From Usnea hakonensis (lineage: Eukaryota > Ascomycota > Lecanoromycetes > Lecanorales > Parmeliaceae), in NCBI GenBank assembly GCA_013423325.1, contig BLJB01000164.1, positions 62,001 to 126,000 on the forward strand: DNA of 64,000 nucleotides, given 5' to 3'. The position numbers were made by a program, and so were the translations under genes. A model generated the notes under the pieces. The model had not been told where the DNA came from. It made no database searches and saw nothing but the letters and a program-made list of their open reading frames with translations. This document shows positions 54,379 to 64,000 of this stretch, in pieces. Numbering within the stretch: the stretch's first letter is position 1; each line of letters begins with the position of its first letter.

Positions 54379-57300
54379 TCAAACCATGGGCTTACTCATA
54401 GGAGCAATGACCCCAGGCTTCGTCAGAATCCTTGGCTTCGTCATCCCCTGGAACGTCTCCTTCGTCGTCCACTCTGGCCCTACAGGCAACCTCAAACTTC
54501 TCTCATACTGCTGTCTTGTCTCAAATGGGTGTGGCAAACTACTGGCCAAATACCTGCTGTTCTTCTTCACCCTCTTCTCATTGATAATCACCCTGTCTAG
54601 CTTCGCATCCTGCCTCTTCTCCGCCGCTATTCCAGGTATCTTAGTGAGCACTTTACCCTTGTTACGTCTTTCAGCTTTCTTGCCAATGCCAGCACCAATC
54701 CAAGAACCCCAGCCTGGAAGGGTCTCGTCAATTACTTTCTCATCCTGGTCTTGAATAATGGCTCGCTTTTCTTCCTCAAAGTTTGCAACGACTTCGTCGC
54801 CAGCAAAGGCTTTGCACACTAGGTCTTGATTGCGAAGGACAACAGGCAAATTCTCGGCGTCATCGGACTCGTCTTCACTGTAGGCATTGTCGGGGGTGGC
54901 GCCAACAAGGGTGGATGGTTCCTTGGGTGTTTGGACACTTTGACGAGCAGCTTCTGCTTGTCGTGCTCCTTTGAGAGCGGAACGCGGTTTTGTTTTCTTA
55001 GCAAGAGGAGAAACAGAAGTCACTGCTGGGGTGTTGGAAATGATGGCGCCAGCATTGGGATTCTGCGTTCGTCGCTTGCTGGCATTTGACTCTTTCTTGC
55101 TAGGAATTAACCATGGGTTCTCACTCGCCTCTTCTGTAAAGGCCTCTGCGTTCTCATAGGGTCTTCTCTCACGCTTCTCAACATGCGATGGCTTTTTCAC
55201 GGCGTTATCCCTAAGCTGAACATCGGAGTTGTCAACCACAATCTCGATGTCATCTTTCACTCCATCACGATCTTCGATGTCTTCCTCGTCGGAGTCGGGT
55301 CGCTCTTCAAACTCGTTCTTCTCGACCTTTCGATCTGAATGACGAGCTTTTGTAGTTGACATTTGGCTCTCGGTAGGACCATACGATTTTCTCCCTCTGC
55401 CTTCTTGGCTCTCATCTTCACTAGGAGGCTCCTCGCTGGCAAAGTCTCGTCGAAGATTTTCCACATCTGCATCATTTCGTAACTTGCGACGTGCCTCTGC
55501 TTTCTTCATAAATTCCATCGACGCCAGTCTGGAACCTTTTTCGTTAGGGTCGGATCCAACGCTGTTCTCGTTGAGTCTCTGCAATCGACCCTGGAATTTG
55601 AGATTGACCCTGGTGTTTCCGTCCGCTATATCATCTTCAGATTGAGACTCAGACTCAGATGAAGTTGTTCCATTGTCATCATCCCCAGCTACTGGTTTAC
55701 CTTCAATTCTTTGTCTGAGGTCCTCAGCTCTCCTTGCCATTTCCGTCATTCCTCCAATGGCATCTTCATCCCACTTGGCCCTACCGCTATCCTTGACACC
55801 TTTCGCCCACCTGCTCTCGCGATGCCTCGCTCCCATCCTTTCTTCCGCTCGTCGCCGGTCTTGTCTCTCTTTTTCACTTTCAGAGTCATCCACACCAGCA
55901 GCTGTGAGCGCATCCTTCTGTCGCTGCGTGTTCCTTTCCCGTTCCTTGCGGTGTATTTTCCTGTAGGATTTGCTCTTGATTTTGTTGATTCTTTTCGCGC
56001 GGATCTCTTCTCTGAAAAGAAGCTCTCGAGCCCTGCGCAGCTCCGCTCTTCGCGCCGAGACCTCTTCCAGGGGCATCTTTCTTGTCTCCAATTCTTCCAA
56101 TGCTTGCAGCTGCGCTTCCTCAGACTTGCCGTTTGGATCTGCTAGACCGCTTTCTCTCAATATATTTTGAATGGTGGTCTCGAGATCTGTCAAGGGTTGT
56201 GAATGAGAGGTAGGTAGCATATGCTGCGATCCCGGAGCAGCGTTTGCGTTGGGGTCTTTCAAGGGGAAAGAAAGATGTTCAGCTCTCCGATTGTGTTTTA
56301 CAGTATCTATCCAGCGATTGAGAGTTTCTTTGCTCTGTTTATAGGCAGCAGCTCGATCCAAGCGATCTTGTTGCCTCTTGGGAAGAGGGACATCTAGCTT
56401 CTTTGGTATCACGCCCCGTTTGCTGGTGGGTCTGGGTTCATTATCCGCAAGAAGTTTGAGCGACTTTCGTAATCCTGGGTCTGTCACAGAAGGAATTACA
56501 TCAGCGATCGTAAGCTTACGCTTCGAGTTCATGCCGAACTCTGATGGAGTGGTAGACTCTTGAGCATCAACAGGGGCTCTATTGCGACCAGTGTTCTGGT
56601 CCTTCTCATTCATAGTAGTAATCAGCGCTTGTAAAGAAGCTAGCTTTGCAGAGTCTCGAGAATCATCCTCGTCCCCTGAGTATGAAAGCACCGACTCTTC
56701 CTCTTCTGCTGATGATCCATGATCTCTGTTTTGATCGCTCTCTGACCCAAGAGGACTTTGGCTGGATTGACCAGATTTTTGATGCTGTTCTTTCTCATCG
56801 TCACTGGCATCTAGCATAGTAGCCAAGTCGACGGCATCTTCGCCCAAGCCATCACTTTCTTCGTCTGAGCCAAGGACTTCATCATCTTCCTCACGTAGAT
56901 CAACGTCTTGTAGCTCATCAGTATCTAGTTCCGGATCTTCTTTCTTCGATGGAGTCCTCCTGTGCCAGGTTTTGCCCTGAGAACCTCCAAATCCAAATTC
57001 TTCAAACCGCTCTTCATCACTTGCGCCCATAGCCTCATCGCTGTCCAAGTCGCTGTCATCGTCGCTGCCAACTTGTCCAACTACCCACTCATTGCCGCTA
57101 TTATCATTGCCATGTTCAACTTCATTGCCATATCGGTCTTTCTCTCCAGATTTCCACCTTTTTCCCTTACCCATTCCCTCACCATCTCCATCTTCATCAT
57201 CTTCTCCGTCTTCTTGCCTCTTGCGCTTGATTGGTTCGGACTCCGACTTTCCAAGACGACTTTGGCGGATTTTAGTTCTCGTAGGATTCTGTTGCTCCGC

Positions 57301-57393
57301 TATGGCAAGAGCATTCAGAGAGCGTTTGGCTTTTTGTTTCTTAGGTTTTTGCTTCTTGGGTACAGGGGGCGCTGTGGACTGTCTTCCAGGCAT
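54379..57393 (-). CDS. UTP14: Utp14, small-subunit processome (U3 snoRNP) component
   Basis: Single exon, 1004 residues, with a basic N-terminus (PKKQKPKKQKAKRSLNALAIAEQ) and long acidic stretches (about 60-240). The Utp14 domain follows: PKRQQDRLDRAAAYKQSKETLNRWIDTVKHNRRAEHLSFPL, then EEVSARRAELRRARELLFREEIRAKRINKIKSKSYRKI, ENPWLIPSK, and near the end LPGWGSWIGAG and ANFEEEKRAII. The C-terminal NEKRVKKNSRYLASSLPHPFETRQQYERSLRLPVGPEWTTKE is a family hallmark. Utp14 binds pre-rRNA and activates the helicase Dhr1 in nucleolar 18S maturation. The large plus-strand frames over this gene are shadows. It is divergent from the mitochondrial L27 gene, with only 257 bp between start codons. Confidence 0.96.
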   Translation of the reverse strand: MPGRQSTAPPVPKKQKPKKQKAKRSLNALAIAEQQNPTRTKIRQSRLGKSESEPIKRKRQEDGEDDEDGDGEGMGKGKRWKSGEKDRYGNEVEHGNDNSGNEWVVGQVGSDDDSDLDSDEAMGASDEERFEEFGFGGSQGKTWHRRTPSKKEDPELDTDELQDVDLREEDDEVLGSDEESDGLGEDAVDLATMLDASDDEKEQHQKSGQSSQSPLGSESDQNRDHGSSAEEEESVLSYSGDEDDSRDSAKLASLQALITTMNEKDQNTGRNRAPVDAQESTTPSEFGMNSKRKLTIADVIPSVTDPGLRKSLKLLADNEPRPTSKRGVIPKKLDVPLPKRQQDRLDRAAAYKQSKETLNRWIDTVKHNRRAEHLSFPLKDPNANAAPGSQHMLPTSHSQPLTDLETTIQNILRESGLADPNGKSEEAQLQALEELETRKMPLEEVSARRAELRRARELLFREEIRAKRINKIKSKSYRKIHRKERERNTQRQKDALTAAGVDDSESEKERQDRRRAEERMGARHRESRWAKGVKDSGRAKWDEDAIGGMTEMARRAEDLRQRIEGKPVAGDDDNGTTSSESESQSEDDIADGNTRVNLKFQGRLQRLNENSVGSDPNEKGSRLASMEFMKKAEARRKLRNDADVENLRRDFASEEPPSEDESQEGRGRKSYGPTESQMSTTKARHSDRKVEKNEFEERPDSDEEDIEDRDGVKDDIEIVVDNSDVQLRDNAVKKPSHVEKRERRPYENAEAFTEEASENPWLIPSKKESNASKRRTQNPNAGAIISNTPAVTSVSPLAKKTKPRSALKGARQAEAARQSVQTPKEPSTLVGATPDNAYSEDESDDAENLPVVLRNQDLVCKAFAGDEVVANFEEEKRAIIQDQDEKVIDETLPGWGSWIGAGIGKKAERRNKGKVLTKIPGIAAEKRQDAKLDRVIINEKRVKKNSRYLASSLPHPFETRQQYERSLRLPVGPEWTTKETFQGMTKPRILTKPGVIAPMSKPMV

Positions 57394-57650
57394 TGTGAGA
57401 TCTAATTAGCCGACTCAAGCTTCTCATGTATCTAGGGCTATGATAAATAGGAAAGCATGTTGCAAGAGAACTTCATCGCGTTCGATTGTCTAATTATGAA
57501 TGGCTCAAAGGGCTTTTTGTGGAGGGAAACTTTTCCCGCGAGATAAGGCTGAAAAAACACACTAAGGATTTGCGCTAGTAAAATGGAACATTTACGAATA
57601 ATAAATCTCAACGTTCACATATCTAGCATTTCCCACGGCCAGACTTGATC
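57394..57650. promoter_or_regulatory. Short bidirectional promoter, UTP14 / mitochondrial L27
   Basis: Only 257 bp separate the two start codons, so the genes must share a compact bidirectional promoter. AT-rich sequence lies near the middle (57470-57500, 57575-57605). I identified no specific factor site. Confidence 0.6.
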
Positions 57651-58017
57651 ATGAAGCCCACACCGGCTCTATACTCCAGACTCAGGCGCCTGCCACTGAC
57701 GACCAAGCAAGTCCGCAATGGCTTCTACAAAGGCACGGGCACAGGGGCAATGGGCCGGCATACGAAGCATGGGGGCTACGTGATTGAATGGCATAAGGTC
57801 CGCACATACGTCGTCCCGGAGCAATTGAAAGACTGCAAAGTGAGCAGATTTCTTATTGTGAAATTCGTAGGGATCTGCTGACCCGCTGTCGCAGCTTACA
57901 CCATTCGTAACGCAAAAAATGCCACCTACGAAAGGACGTTTCGAAGGAGATCCGAGGGGTGCACTAAGTGGGGAGGCGTATTTGAAACGATGGAAAGAAG
58001 AAAACGGAACCGATTGA
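57651..58017 (+). CDS. Mitochondrial large-subunit ribosomal protein (fungal L27 / Mrpl41 family)
   Basis: Two exons: 57651-57839 and 57895-58017, 103 residues. The N-terminus is basic (MKPTPALYSRLRRLPLTTKQVRNGFYKGTGTGAMGRHTKHGGYVIEWHKVRTYVVPEQL). The G-x-GTGAMGRHTKHGGY stretch identifies the mitochondrial Mrp-L27/L41 family. The intron (55 nt) joins KDCK to LTPFVTQKMP, and the C-terminus YLKRWKEENGTD is also family-like. It is a mitoribosome large-subunit component. Both splice sites are canonical. Confidence 0.93.
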
Positions 58018-59363
58018 GGCTGTAACCTCTAAATCGTCGCGGATGAGAGTGAAAGGCTGCCTGGTTCAAGGGGCCGCCCAAAGCATCGTCAACACGCCGT
58101 AATTCAATGGGAATAGCAAGAAAAAGACACGGTTACGGCTTAATCCATCTCGACCTTGAACTCGCTTTGTCTGCTGTATGACTGGTGCCCAGTTACATCG
58201 CAGACCATACCCATCATAAGCGCCAGGCCCCAACTGCTACGCTCCTGGACCACTTCAATCAACCTGCATGCATGGCGAGTTCTCCTTGCGACATCACGAG
58301 AACAAATTTTTCCAGATCAGGCATTCATCCCACGTGTGTAGCATTATCTCTCCTGTATCTAGGCTTCTACCAGAAAGGCACGAAAACGATTGGACCTACG
58401 CCGTTGCGCATCTATAATTTTCCCATTCAGTGGCAACTCATGGAATCAGTCTACGAATGCCCTTTTTTGTACTGCTTAGGAATGCCTTGAACGTACAAAT
58501 TCGGTCAAAGTGACGACATTTCCCGCGAAAGCAAAATGGGTCACCTTATTGGCGCAACGCCCCAGATCATGGTCCGAAGACTCAAAGGCTCGACTTTGCC
58601 TCATGGCATTTCTTTCCAGGATCCCTTTGAGGCAAAGTTTGGAGACGAAATGATCACCACCAAGAGCATGGGTGGAGACTGGACCTGGAAGATGACTATG
58701 GGTACAGAACTATCCTTGCAAGCACTCAAAAAAATCGGCGACATCCCAAGATGTGGTGCGTGCGATGCCCGAGCCCCAAGCTTCCTGCTTTCGAAGGATT
58801 CGTAGCGGCTCCAAGTACTGAACAGATCGTACGACTGGGCCTGATGTTTTTCCAAAGGCGTAGAGATTCCATGAATTGAGATCTGGGGTTTTCAAACCAT
58901 GTTGATTGTCTCGTCTCATTCCCAGCTTTGGGCTGGGCGGAGGGCGCTATGGGGAGCAGTATATGGGATGCTGCCGAAATTTGAATACCTCAACTCCGCC
59001 TCTCTTAGATCTCCAACCTTCTTTACGCAACGATTCAAGTCTGGTCATTTCTGGGGCTTTGAAATAAGACAGTTTTGGACCTCAAGAAGTGCAATGTTTG
59101 CCCGTCGAAATCTTTTATTCAACGTCTCTCCCCACATAGCACCACTATATCTGCCCCTAACAAACACGGCCTCCGGGACTACGTCCTCCTACCAAAGTTG
59201 ACAAGAAAACGTCTCTTCGTATTCCTCCTGGATGCACCCCAGCGATCTACATGTCCATCTATCTCTAGTCCTGCCCTATGCCGCTAAAATACTTGACACG
59301 AGTCATCACGCATACCTCATGGCCTCAATTTGATGCCCACAGTTGTGATCCCGTCGTCTCCCC
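58018..59363. other. Intergenic, 1.35 kb, no gene seen
   Basis: Both flanking genes end here. The 89-codon frame at 58536-58805 and those at 58899-59287 show no domain or splice-linked continuity. No RNA gene or repeat was recognised. Confidence 0.4.
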
Positions 59364-62300
59364 TCAGCTAAGATTGAACCCAGCTCCAGCATTGACACTG
59401 TATAACAACCTCTCTCTCAAAACTTTCTCCTCCCTGTACACCGGCAGCTTCAGCAAATTGACACACGTGCTCGTGCTCGGCAGGCGTGTCTGGTCAGTCC
59501 CACTGTCTCGGATACTAAACCTCGGTGTGAGATTGCCAAACCCGAGTAATGGCGCTCGGGGCGTGCTAGTAACGAACTTGAGCACCTTTTTTCTGTCACT
59601 ATCCTCGAAACTCTGCAAGACTTTCCAGAACATTTGTACGCAAGGATGTTCCGCACCATCGTCTCCGATGGCGTAAAGACCCCCGTATTGTGTGTTGGCT
59701 CTGAGATCAGAGACGGAGATCTCCGAGCTAGCGCCACCAACGAGGGTCTGTAGCTCAGACTGATTGAACATGCTTAGCCAAGAGGGGGACACTATAGTGC
59801 CAAGGCCACGCAGGAAAGCTGAAGTCTGGAGATGTGGTTGAATTTGTAGGCGATGACGAGCCATGTAGGAGATGTAGACTAGGCGATTCTCATTAGTGAC
59901 CGAGATAGAAGCCCCTGAGGGGCGGAGCTCCTGGGTGATCTGTTTCGTCGCCGTGGGAGAAGTACGAATTGTATCCGTGACGGCAAAATTAAGGGAAAAA
60001 TCCTCGACGTCTCCGGGATAATTTTTCAATTGCAACTGAAAAGACTATTAGCAGAGGAAGGTTTTGGCGGGCCTGATGGGAGTATTGGCACATACTAGTC
60101 CTTGGTAGAGCCCCTCATCAAGGTCTCTCAGATCATTCAGGTTTGCACGATAGCCTGATTCTTTGGACGCAGCGCCGGAGCCTCCCGTAAGGGCCCATTT
60201 CACAAGGAAGAAAGGTGCAAAATGTATATCGACCAGAATACCTTCGTAGAGGCACTTGCCAATGATGCGTCCCAAAAACTCGTATCTTCTTAATAAATCT
60301 CTTATGTTTTCGTTCCAATCGAGAGAACCTTCCTTGTACATAGCTTGCTGAAGGGTCGATTTCCGTTCTTCCACAGCAGAAGGATTTGGATATAGCAGAT
60401 GTTGATCGTTCTCAACAAAAAGTGCTTCCATGCCATTGACGGCGCCAAAAGCTTCATTGGTCACGCTGGTGAGGAACTCCTTTGTCACACCGCCGCCGTC
60501 AATGCCCTCTTCAATGGTGTCGAACTTGTCCACGAATCGGATCTGAATGGGTTCTTTGAGCCCTTCGCCTAACTCATAATATTGAGCATACGCGTCGTCA
60601 AAGATATGCTCTCTTCGGACCTTGGCACGATGTCTGTCTATATCTCCGGCTGCAGAATTCATCTGCGCAAATCTCCACATGTCCGGATCTGACGTGCCCC
60701 TTCTTCGGTGCTGGTCTAGGCCAACGAATTGGCGAAAAATTTGAACACGAGTAGCGAAAGGTATGAAAAATGGCATGTTTTGTAGAATCTCCAGTCTTGG
60801 CGCAACAGACTCGAGCTGCTTTCTCCTCGAGGTTTTCCGCTGCTGCCTTCTCAAGCGCTCTGCACGTCGGACTTGCTGTGCATGTGAATTCACAATGAGG
60901 GCGATTCCATCATCATCATCGTCATCGTCATCGTCCAAATCAACATGCCCTCCACGTTGACTCCTGTCATCAGCCTCATAGGAGTCGTAAGACTCCTGTA
61001 TCTGGTGCCTATTTTCCTCCTCTTCTACCACAGCAGATATGAAGCGATCCATCTCAAAGTATTTTGTCATTAGCCAGTGGTCTCTGGGAAGGAACTTTCG
61101 ACGAGAGCTAGGATACTGTTAGTTAAGCCTTGGCATAATGATATTGCCAAGGTGGGACTTACTCTCGCTCGTATACCATACGAAGTACACCAGTGACCAT
61201 CCCTTTCAGATACACGAGAGTCATGCCACTGACACCGGCGACTGACATTTCTTCCGGTTTGGCCGGACCTTCATCTTGTCGATGTTCCATTTGTGCTGTT
61301 CTGTTGCCGCCAAAATACTCTGCAAGGCTCGTCTTGACTTCTGCAGCCTCAATTCCGGCAAGCTCCGAAGCGTTCCAATACATGGAGAAGGAAAGGTTCT
61401 TGAGAAATATTGTGAGATCTTTGACTTGATCAAGTGGTAAGGCGCTCATCCTCGTCCATGACCATTGGTCATCATACGCATAGGTGCCAGCCAGAAACTC
61501 TTCGTCATCCATTATCTTGAGGACAAATGTGTACAGCTCCAGGAAGAGGAGGACGACACGCCACTGCTGATCGCGAGACTCGTCTGGAATTAAATTTAAC
61601 GTTATGATCCCTCGGTCCTGAGGCTTGTCTGGTCTCAACATGTTTACTGTTTCCCGAGGGTCTTTGCTGATTAATTGGTAGACTCTGCTTTTGCTTGCAA
61701 CCTGATAGAAGTACTTGATAGCCGGGAGAGATTTTGCACTGTGAATTGACTTGCTAGACTCTCTGGATGTTGAACCCCGAAAGAGCCACATCCGAATCTC
61801 GTCCCCACGACGAGGAAACGCTCTCAGCAAAGTCAAGGCATAACTTGCCAGTGCTGATGCCTCACTGGGCGTACCTTTAGTTGAAGCGGGCACCGCATCG
61901 AAATTAGCAAGAAGGCTGCTAACGTTTTCCTGATTTATCAATGTCAAAATCTCCGAACGCACGAATGCTGGCAGTGGTTCAACATTACTCGTTGAAGGAA
62001 CGGGAACGCTGGTAGCGGGCCAAGGTAATCTATGGGACCCCTCTATGCGTGCGCCGATATCATCTGCTAGGAACGATATCAGACGTGAGACGATTTTGAC
62101 ATATTGTACATCTGGCGAGTCTGTAGATTTCTGCTCGTCTGCGTTGGCTAATCGGCGGAAGTATATGAAATACGCCAGAAGCCACAGAAGATCTTCCCTG
62201 CTCTTGAGCTGTAGTATATCATCCCGCGAAGCGCTTGACAGAACTTTATGAAGTGCAGCAGCCATTGTCCGATATTCTAATCCACGGCCAAGTCCGTCCA

Positions 62301-63126
62301 GGCTACCGAACATTGCAGGAAGACCTGGTGTAACCAGGAACTCCGACACAAACCCTTCGTAAGCCTTTTCCGTTCTATCACTGATTGGCTGGAGTAGTGC
62401 GAGAGCTGCTGATTCTATTGAATGCGGATTGGAGCATTGACGCTCCGTTCCTGCTTCCGCCAACGTCCGGAAATACTCGTGCGAGTAAGAAGCGAGCTGT
62501 CTTGGAATAGCACTAGCCACAGCCTCGAGAAGAGCTATCAAGTTGTTCGCAGTACGAGTAGGTAACGGAGCAGTCCCCTTTGCGCTCAAAGTTGCGAGAG
62601 ATAATTTCGCCAAACGAAGTAAAGGATGTGTCCAAATGTCCGCCGGGCACCCAGATGGTTGCATGTGAGCTGATTGGAGGTATCTGGTTGTGAAATGATC
62701 AAGGCACTGAATATCAAGTTCGCTCCTTGGCGATGCAAATCGTATGAGGAGCCTGAGCGAGGCCAGACATTCGTCTTCTGAAGCATAAGCCGATGCAGCG
62801 TGCTGTGATTGAGATGCACGCATCTCGGGAGATCCTTTGACTTCCCATCCCTCTCTACATTCCCACTCTTGCCTCCAAACGACTTTGGCCTGCTTTCGCC
62901 CTCTGTGGCCTCTCCATATCTTCTGGATTCTAGTCGCCGCAGGTGGGCGTTCTCTCTCTTGCTGTCTCAATATCCGCTCTTGCTGAGCTTGAGCAAGAGC
63001 ATTCTGTGAGGTATGCGAGGACGAAGAGATTCGCGAGCCAGGTAGCGTAGCGAAAGGATTATTGTTGCGACCAGATAGATTCACTTGTCGCTTGGGGCGT
63101 GCGCTGCCTGTAAAAGATGGGAACAT
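59364..63126 (-). CDS. HUL5: HECT-type E3 ubiquitin ligase, Hul5/UBE3C-like
   Basis: Three exons: 63126-61163, 61107-60096 and 60035-59364, 1215 residues. Near the N-terminus is an IQ-like motif (ATRIQKIWRGHRGRKQAKVV). After a helical middle region comes DSRRKFLPRDHWL, then a basic, Asp-rich segment (nine Asp at about 705). The HECT domain covers about 850-1215, with PIQIRFVDKFDTIEEGIDGGGVTKEFLTSV, FLGRIIGKCLYEGILVDIHFAPFFLVKWAL, PGDVEDFSLNFAV, and LPSTSTCVNLLKLP with catalytic Cys1183, 33 residues from the end, the usual HECT distance. Hul5 extends ubiquitin chains on proteasome-bound substrates. Introns are 55 and 60 nt with canonical ends. The antisense frames on the plus strand are shadows. 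Confidence 0.96.
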
Positions 63127-64000
63127 TGCTACGCCTGACTCTCAGATCTCGAGACGGCCCTGAATGGGAGAAGAGTGACTTGCAAATGACTAGAGGGTAT
63201 CATGCTCGTTCCAAAATAGCGCAAAAATTCTAGCAATACTTCATTTTGCCACAGGAATCCTGAGGCGAATTCAAAGTACCAGACAGGCGCATGGTGCTAG
63301 CATGAGTATTCTGAAGATACAGATACATCCAGCCTCGGGCTTAAGAATCTTATATCCGTCAACTTAGAGTGATGGTTCTGCTGTCAATTATGATGGCAGT
63401 CGCTACGAAGTAGAGGAGTTCAGGGGACATATCACATTGGAGGGATCGTACTCTAGTAAACTACGCTGTATCCTTCCGTCCTCCAGACGGGGTCAAGCTT
63501 TGTAGAAGGAAAAGATGTCATAGTACTCGTACCGATAGTGAAACTTGGGGTTGACCGGGCCAAGTTTCAAATGTGGGAACTTTCATCCAATTTGCGGAAA
63601 ATTTTGGGGAAGAAGCTGATGTTCCAAGTGTCCAGCTCTCAAGTGAAGACTAGGTTACCTTATTCTTGTTGTTGTTGTTGCTGTTACTGTTACAATAAAG
63701 AAGTACTTCGACTGTGAATTTTAGAGGCTGTTTCCGGTTGAATATCGGTCGGTCTTGCCATATTATTATAGCCGGACACGCTAGAGAATTTCCTCTTTCA
63801 CGATTATCTCTTTTTCTCTACAATTTCTACAACTTCAAACTCACATCATAAATATCAGAACACCACGTCAAACGTCTGGAACATACGTCGCCCCTGTCCC
63901 TCAACTTTGCACTCTTCCCCTCCCTTACAGAAAACCCTCGTGACATCAGAAAAAAACTTGAAAAATACTCAAAAAAAACCCAGTAGCAAACAAAGCTGTG
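63127..64000. promoter_or_regulatory. HUL5 promoter and probable leader of a gene beyond the window
   Basis: The left part is upstream of HUL5. Near 63667-63694 there is a TTG microsatellite (with CTG/ACT variants). From about 63790 the plus strand becomes CT-rich then A-rich (CTTTTTCTCTACAATTTCTACAACTTCAAACTC), which looks like a transcription start and leader of a plus-strand gene continuing past 64000. Confidence 0.4.

Noticed and set aside
55673..57409. Several plus-strand frames of 60-147 codons
   Set aside because: All are antisense shadows of the UTP14 exon, caused by its acidic and Ser-rich codon composition.
58030..58110. Sequence with GGTTCAAGG resembling a tRNA B box
   Set aside because: No matching A box at the right distance and no cloverleaf could be drawn. 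No tRNA was called anywhere in the window.
1..64000. CRISPR array, prophage or bacterial defence system
   Set aside because: No regularly spaced repeats and no prokaryotic gene organisation; the window is intron-rich fungal DNA.

Overview
The window is 64 kb of nuclear DNA from a filamentous ascomycete (Pezizomycotina). Three things suggest this: most introns are 45-60 nt with GTAAGT/GTATGT-type donors and CTAAC/CTGAC branch sequences just before the acceptor; the genes are of typical fungal families, including an S10 peptidase with a GPI signal, a GH81 glucanase, a Mnn1-type mannosyltransferase, Utp14, Hul5 and a Pcl-type cyclin; and gene density is about one per 3 kb on both strands. The class cannot be fixed from sequence alone. 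I found no CRISPR array, bacterial operon, rRNA gene or convincing tRNA gene.

Layout. 1-650: 3' end of a zinc-finger-like protein gene (+). 2.1-7.3 kb: calcipressin, an MDP1-type phosphatase and an 800-residue serine-rich protein, all on the minus strand. 8.9-14.1 kb: a head-to-head pair, the meiotic axis protein Hop1 (minus, ten exons) and a YTH-domain RNA-binding protein (plus, six exons). 15.2-20.2 kb: a Cdc4-type F-box/WD40 protein and a small hypothetical. 20.7-23.5 kb: an EngB-family GTPase and Aha1, divergent. 23.5-27.7 kb: no recognisable gene, then a Pcl-type cyclin. 29-31.8 kb: no intact gene, but a decayed coding remnant on the minus strand. 31.9-37.8 kb: fructose-1,6-bisphosphatase, an eight-exon SAM methyltransferase and a BAHD-like acyltransferase with an 18-Asp tract. 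38.7-39.4 kb: the LYR protein Fmc1, with a 207-bp perfect-arm inverted-repeat element about 200 bp upstream. 40.3-42.5 kb: a GPI-type S10 carboxypeptidase. 44.3-53.9 kb: a vacuolar CAX antiporter, a DUF1295 membrane protein, a GH81 endo-beta-1,3-glucanase and a Mnn1-family mannosyltransferase. 54.4-63.1 kb: Utp14, mitochondrial ribosomal protein L27 and the HECT ligase Hul5.

How the genes relate. Most are unrelated housekeeping genes. The pairings worth noting are HOP1 with the YTH protein (both meiotic in yeast), GH81 with Mnn1 (both cell wall), Utp14 with mitochondrial L27 (ribosome production), and the methyltransferase with the acyltransferase (possible specialised metabolism, though no backbone synthase is present).

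Multi-exon models were built by hand from splice signals and conserved-family continuity. In every case the exon lengths sum to an intact frame. Two introns, one in the YTH gene and one in the GH81 gene, need a GC donor. Gene-free stretches repeatedly carry a short GGTACCTTA/TTACCTTA-type motif.
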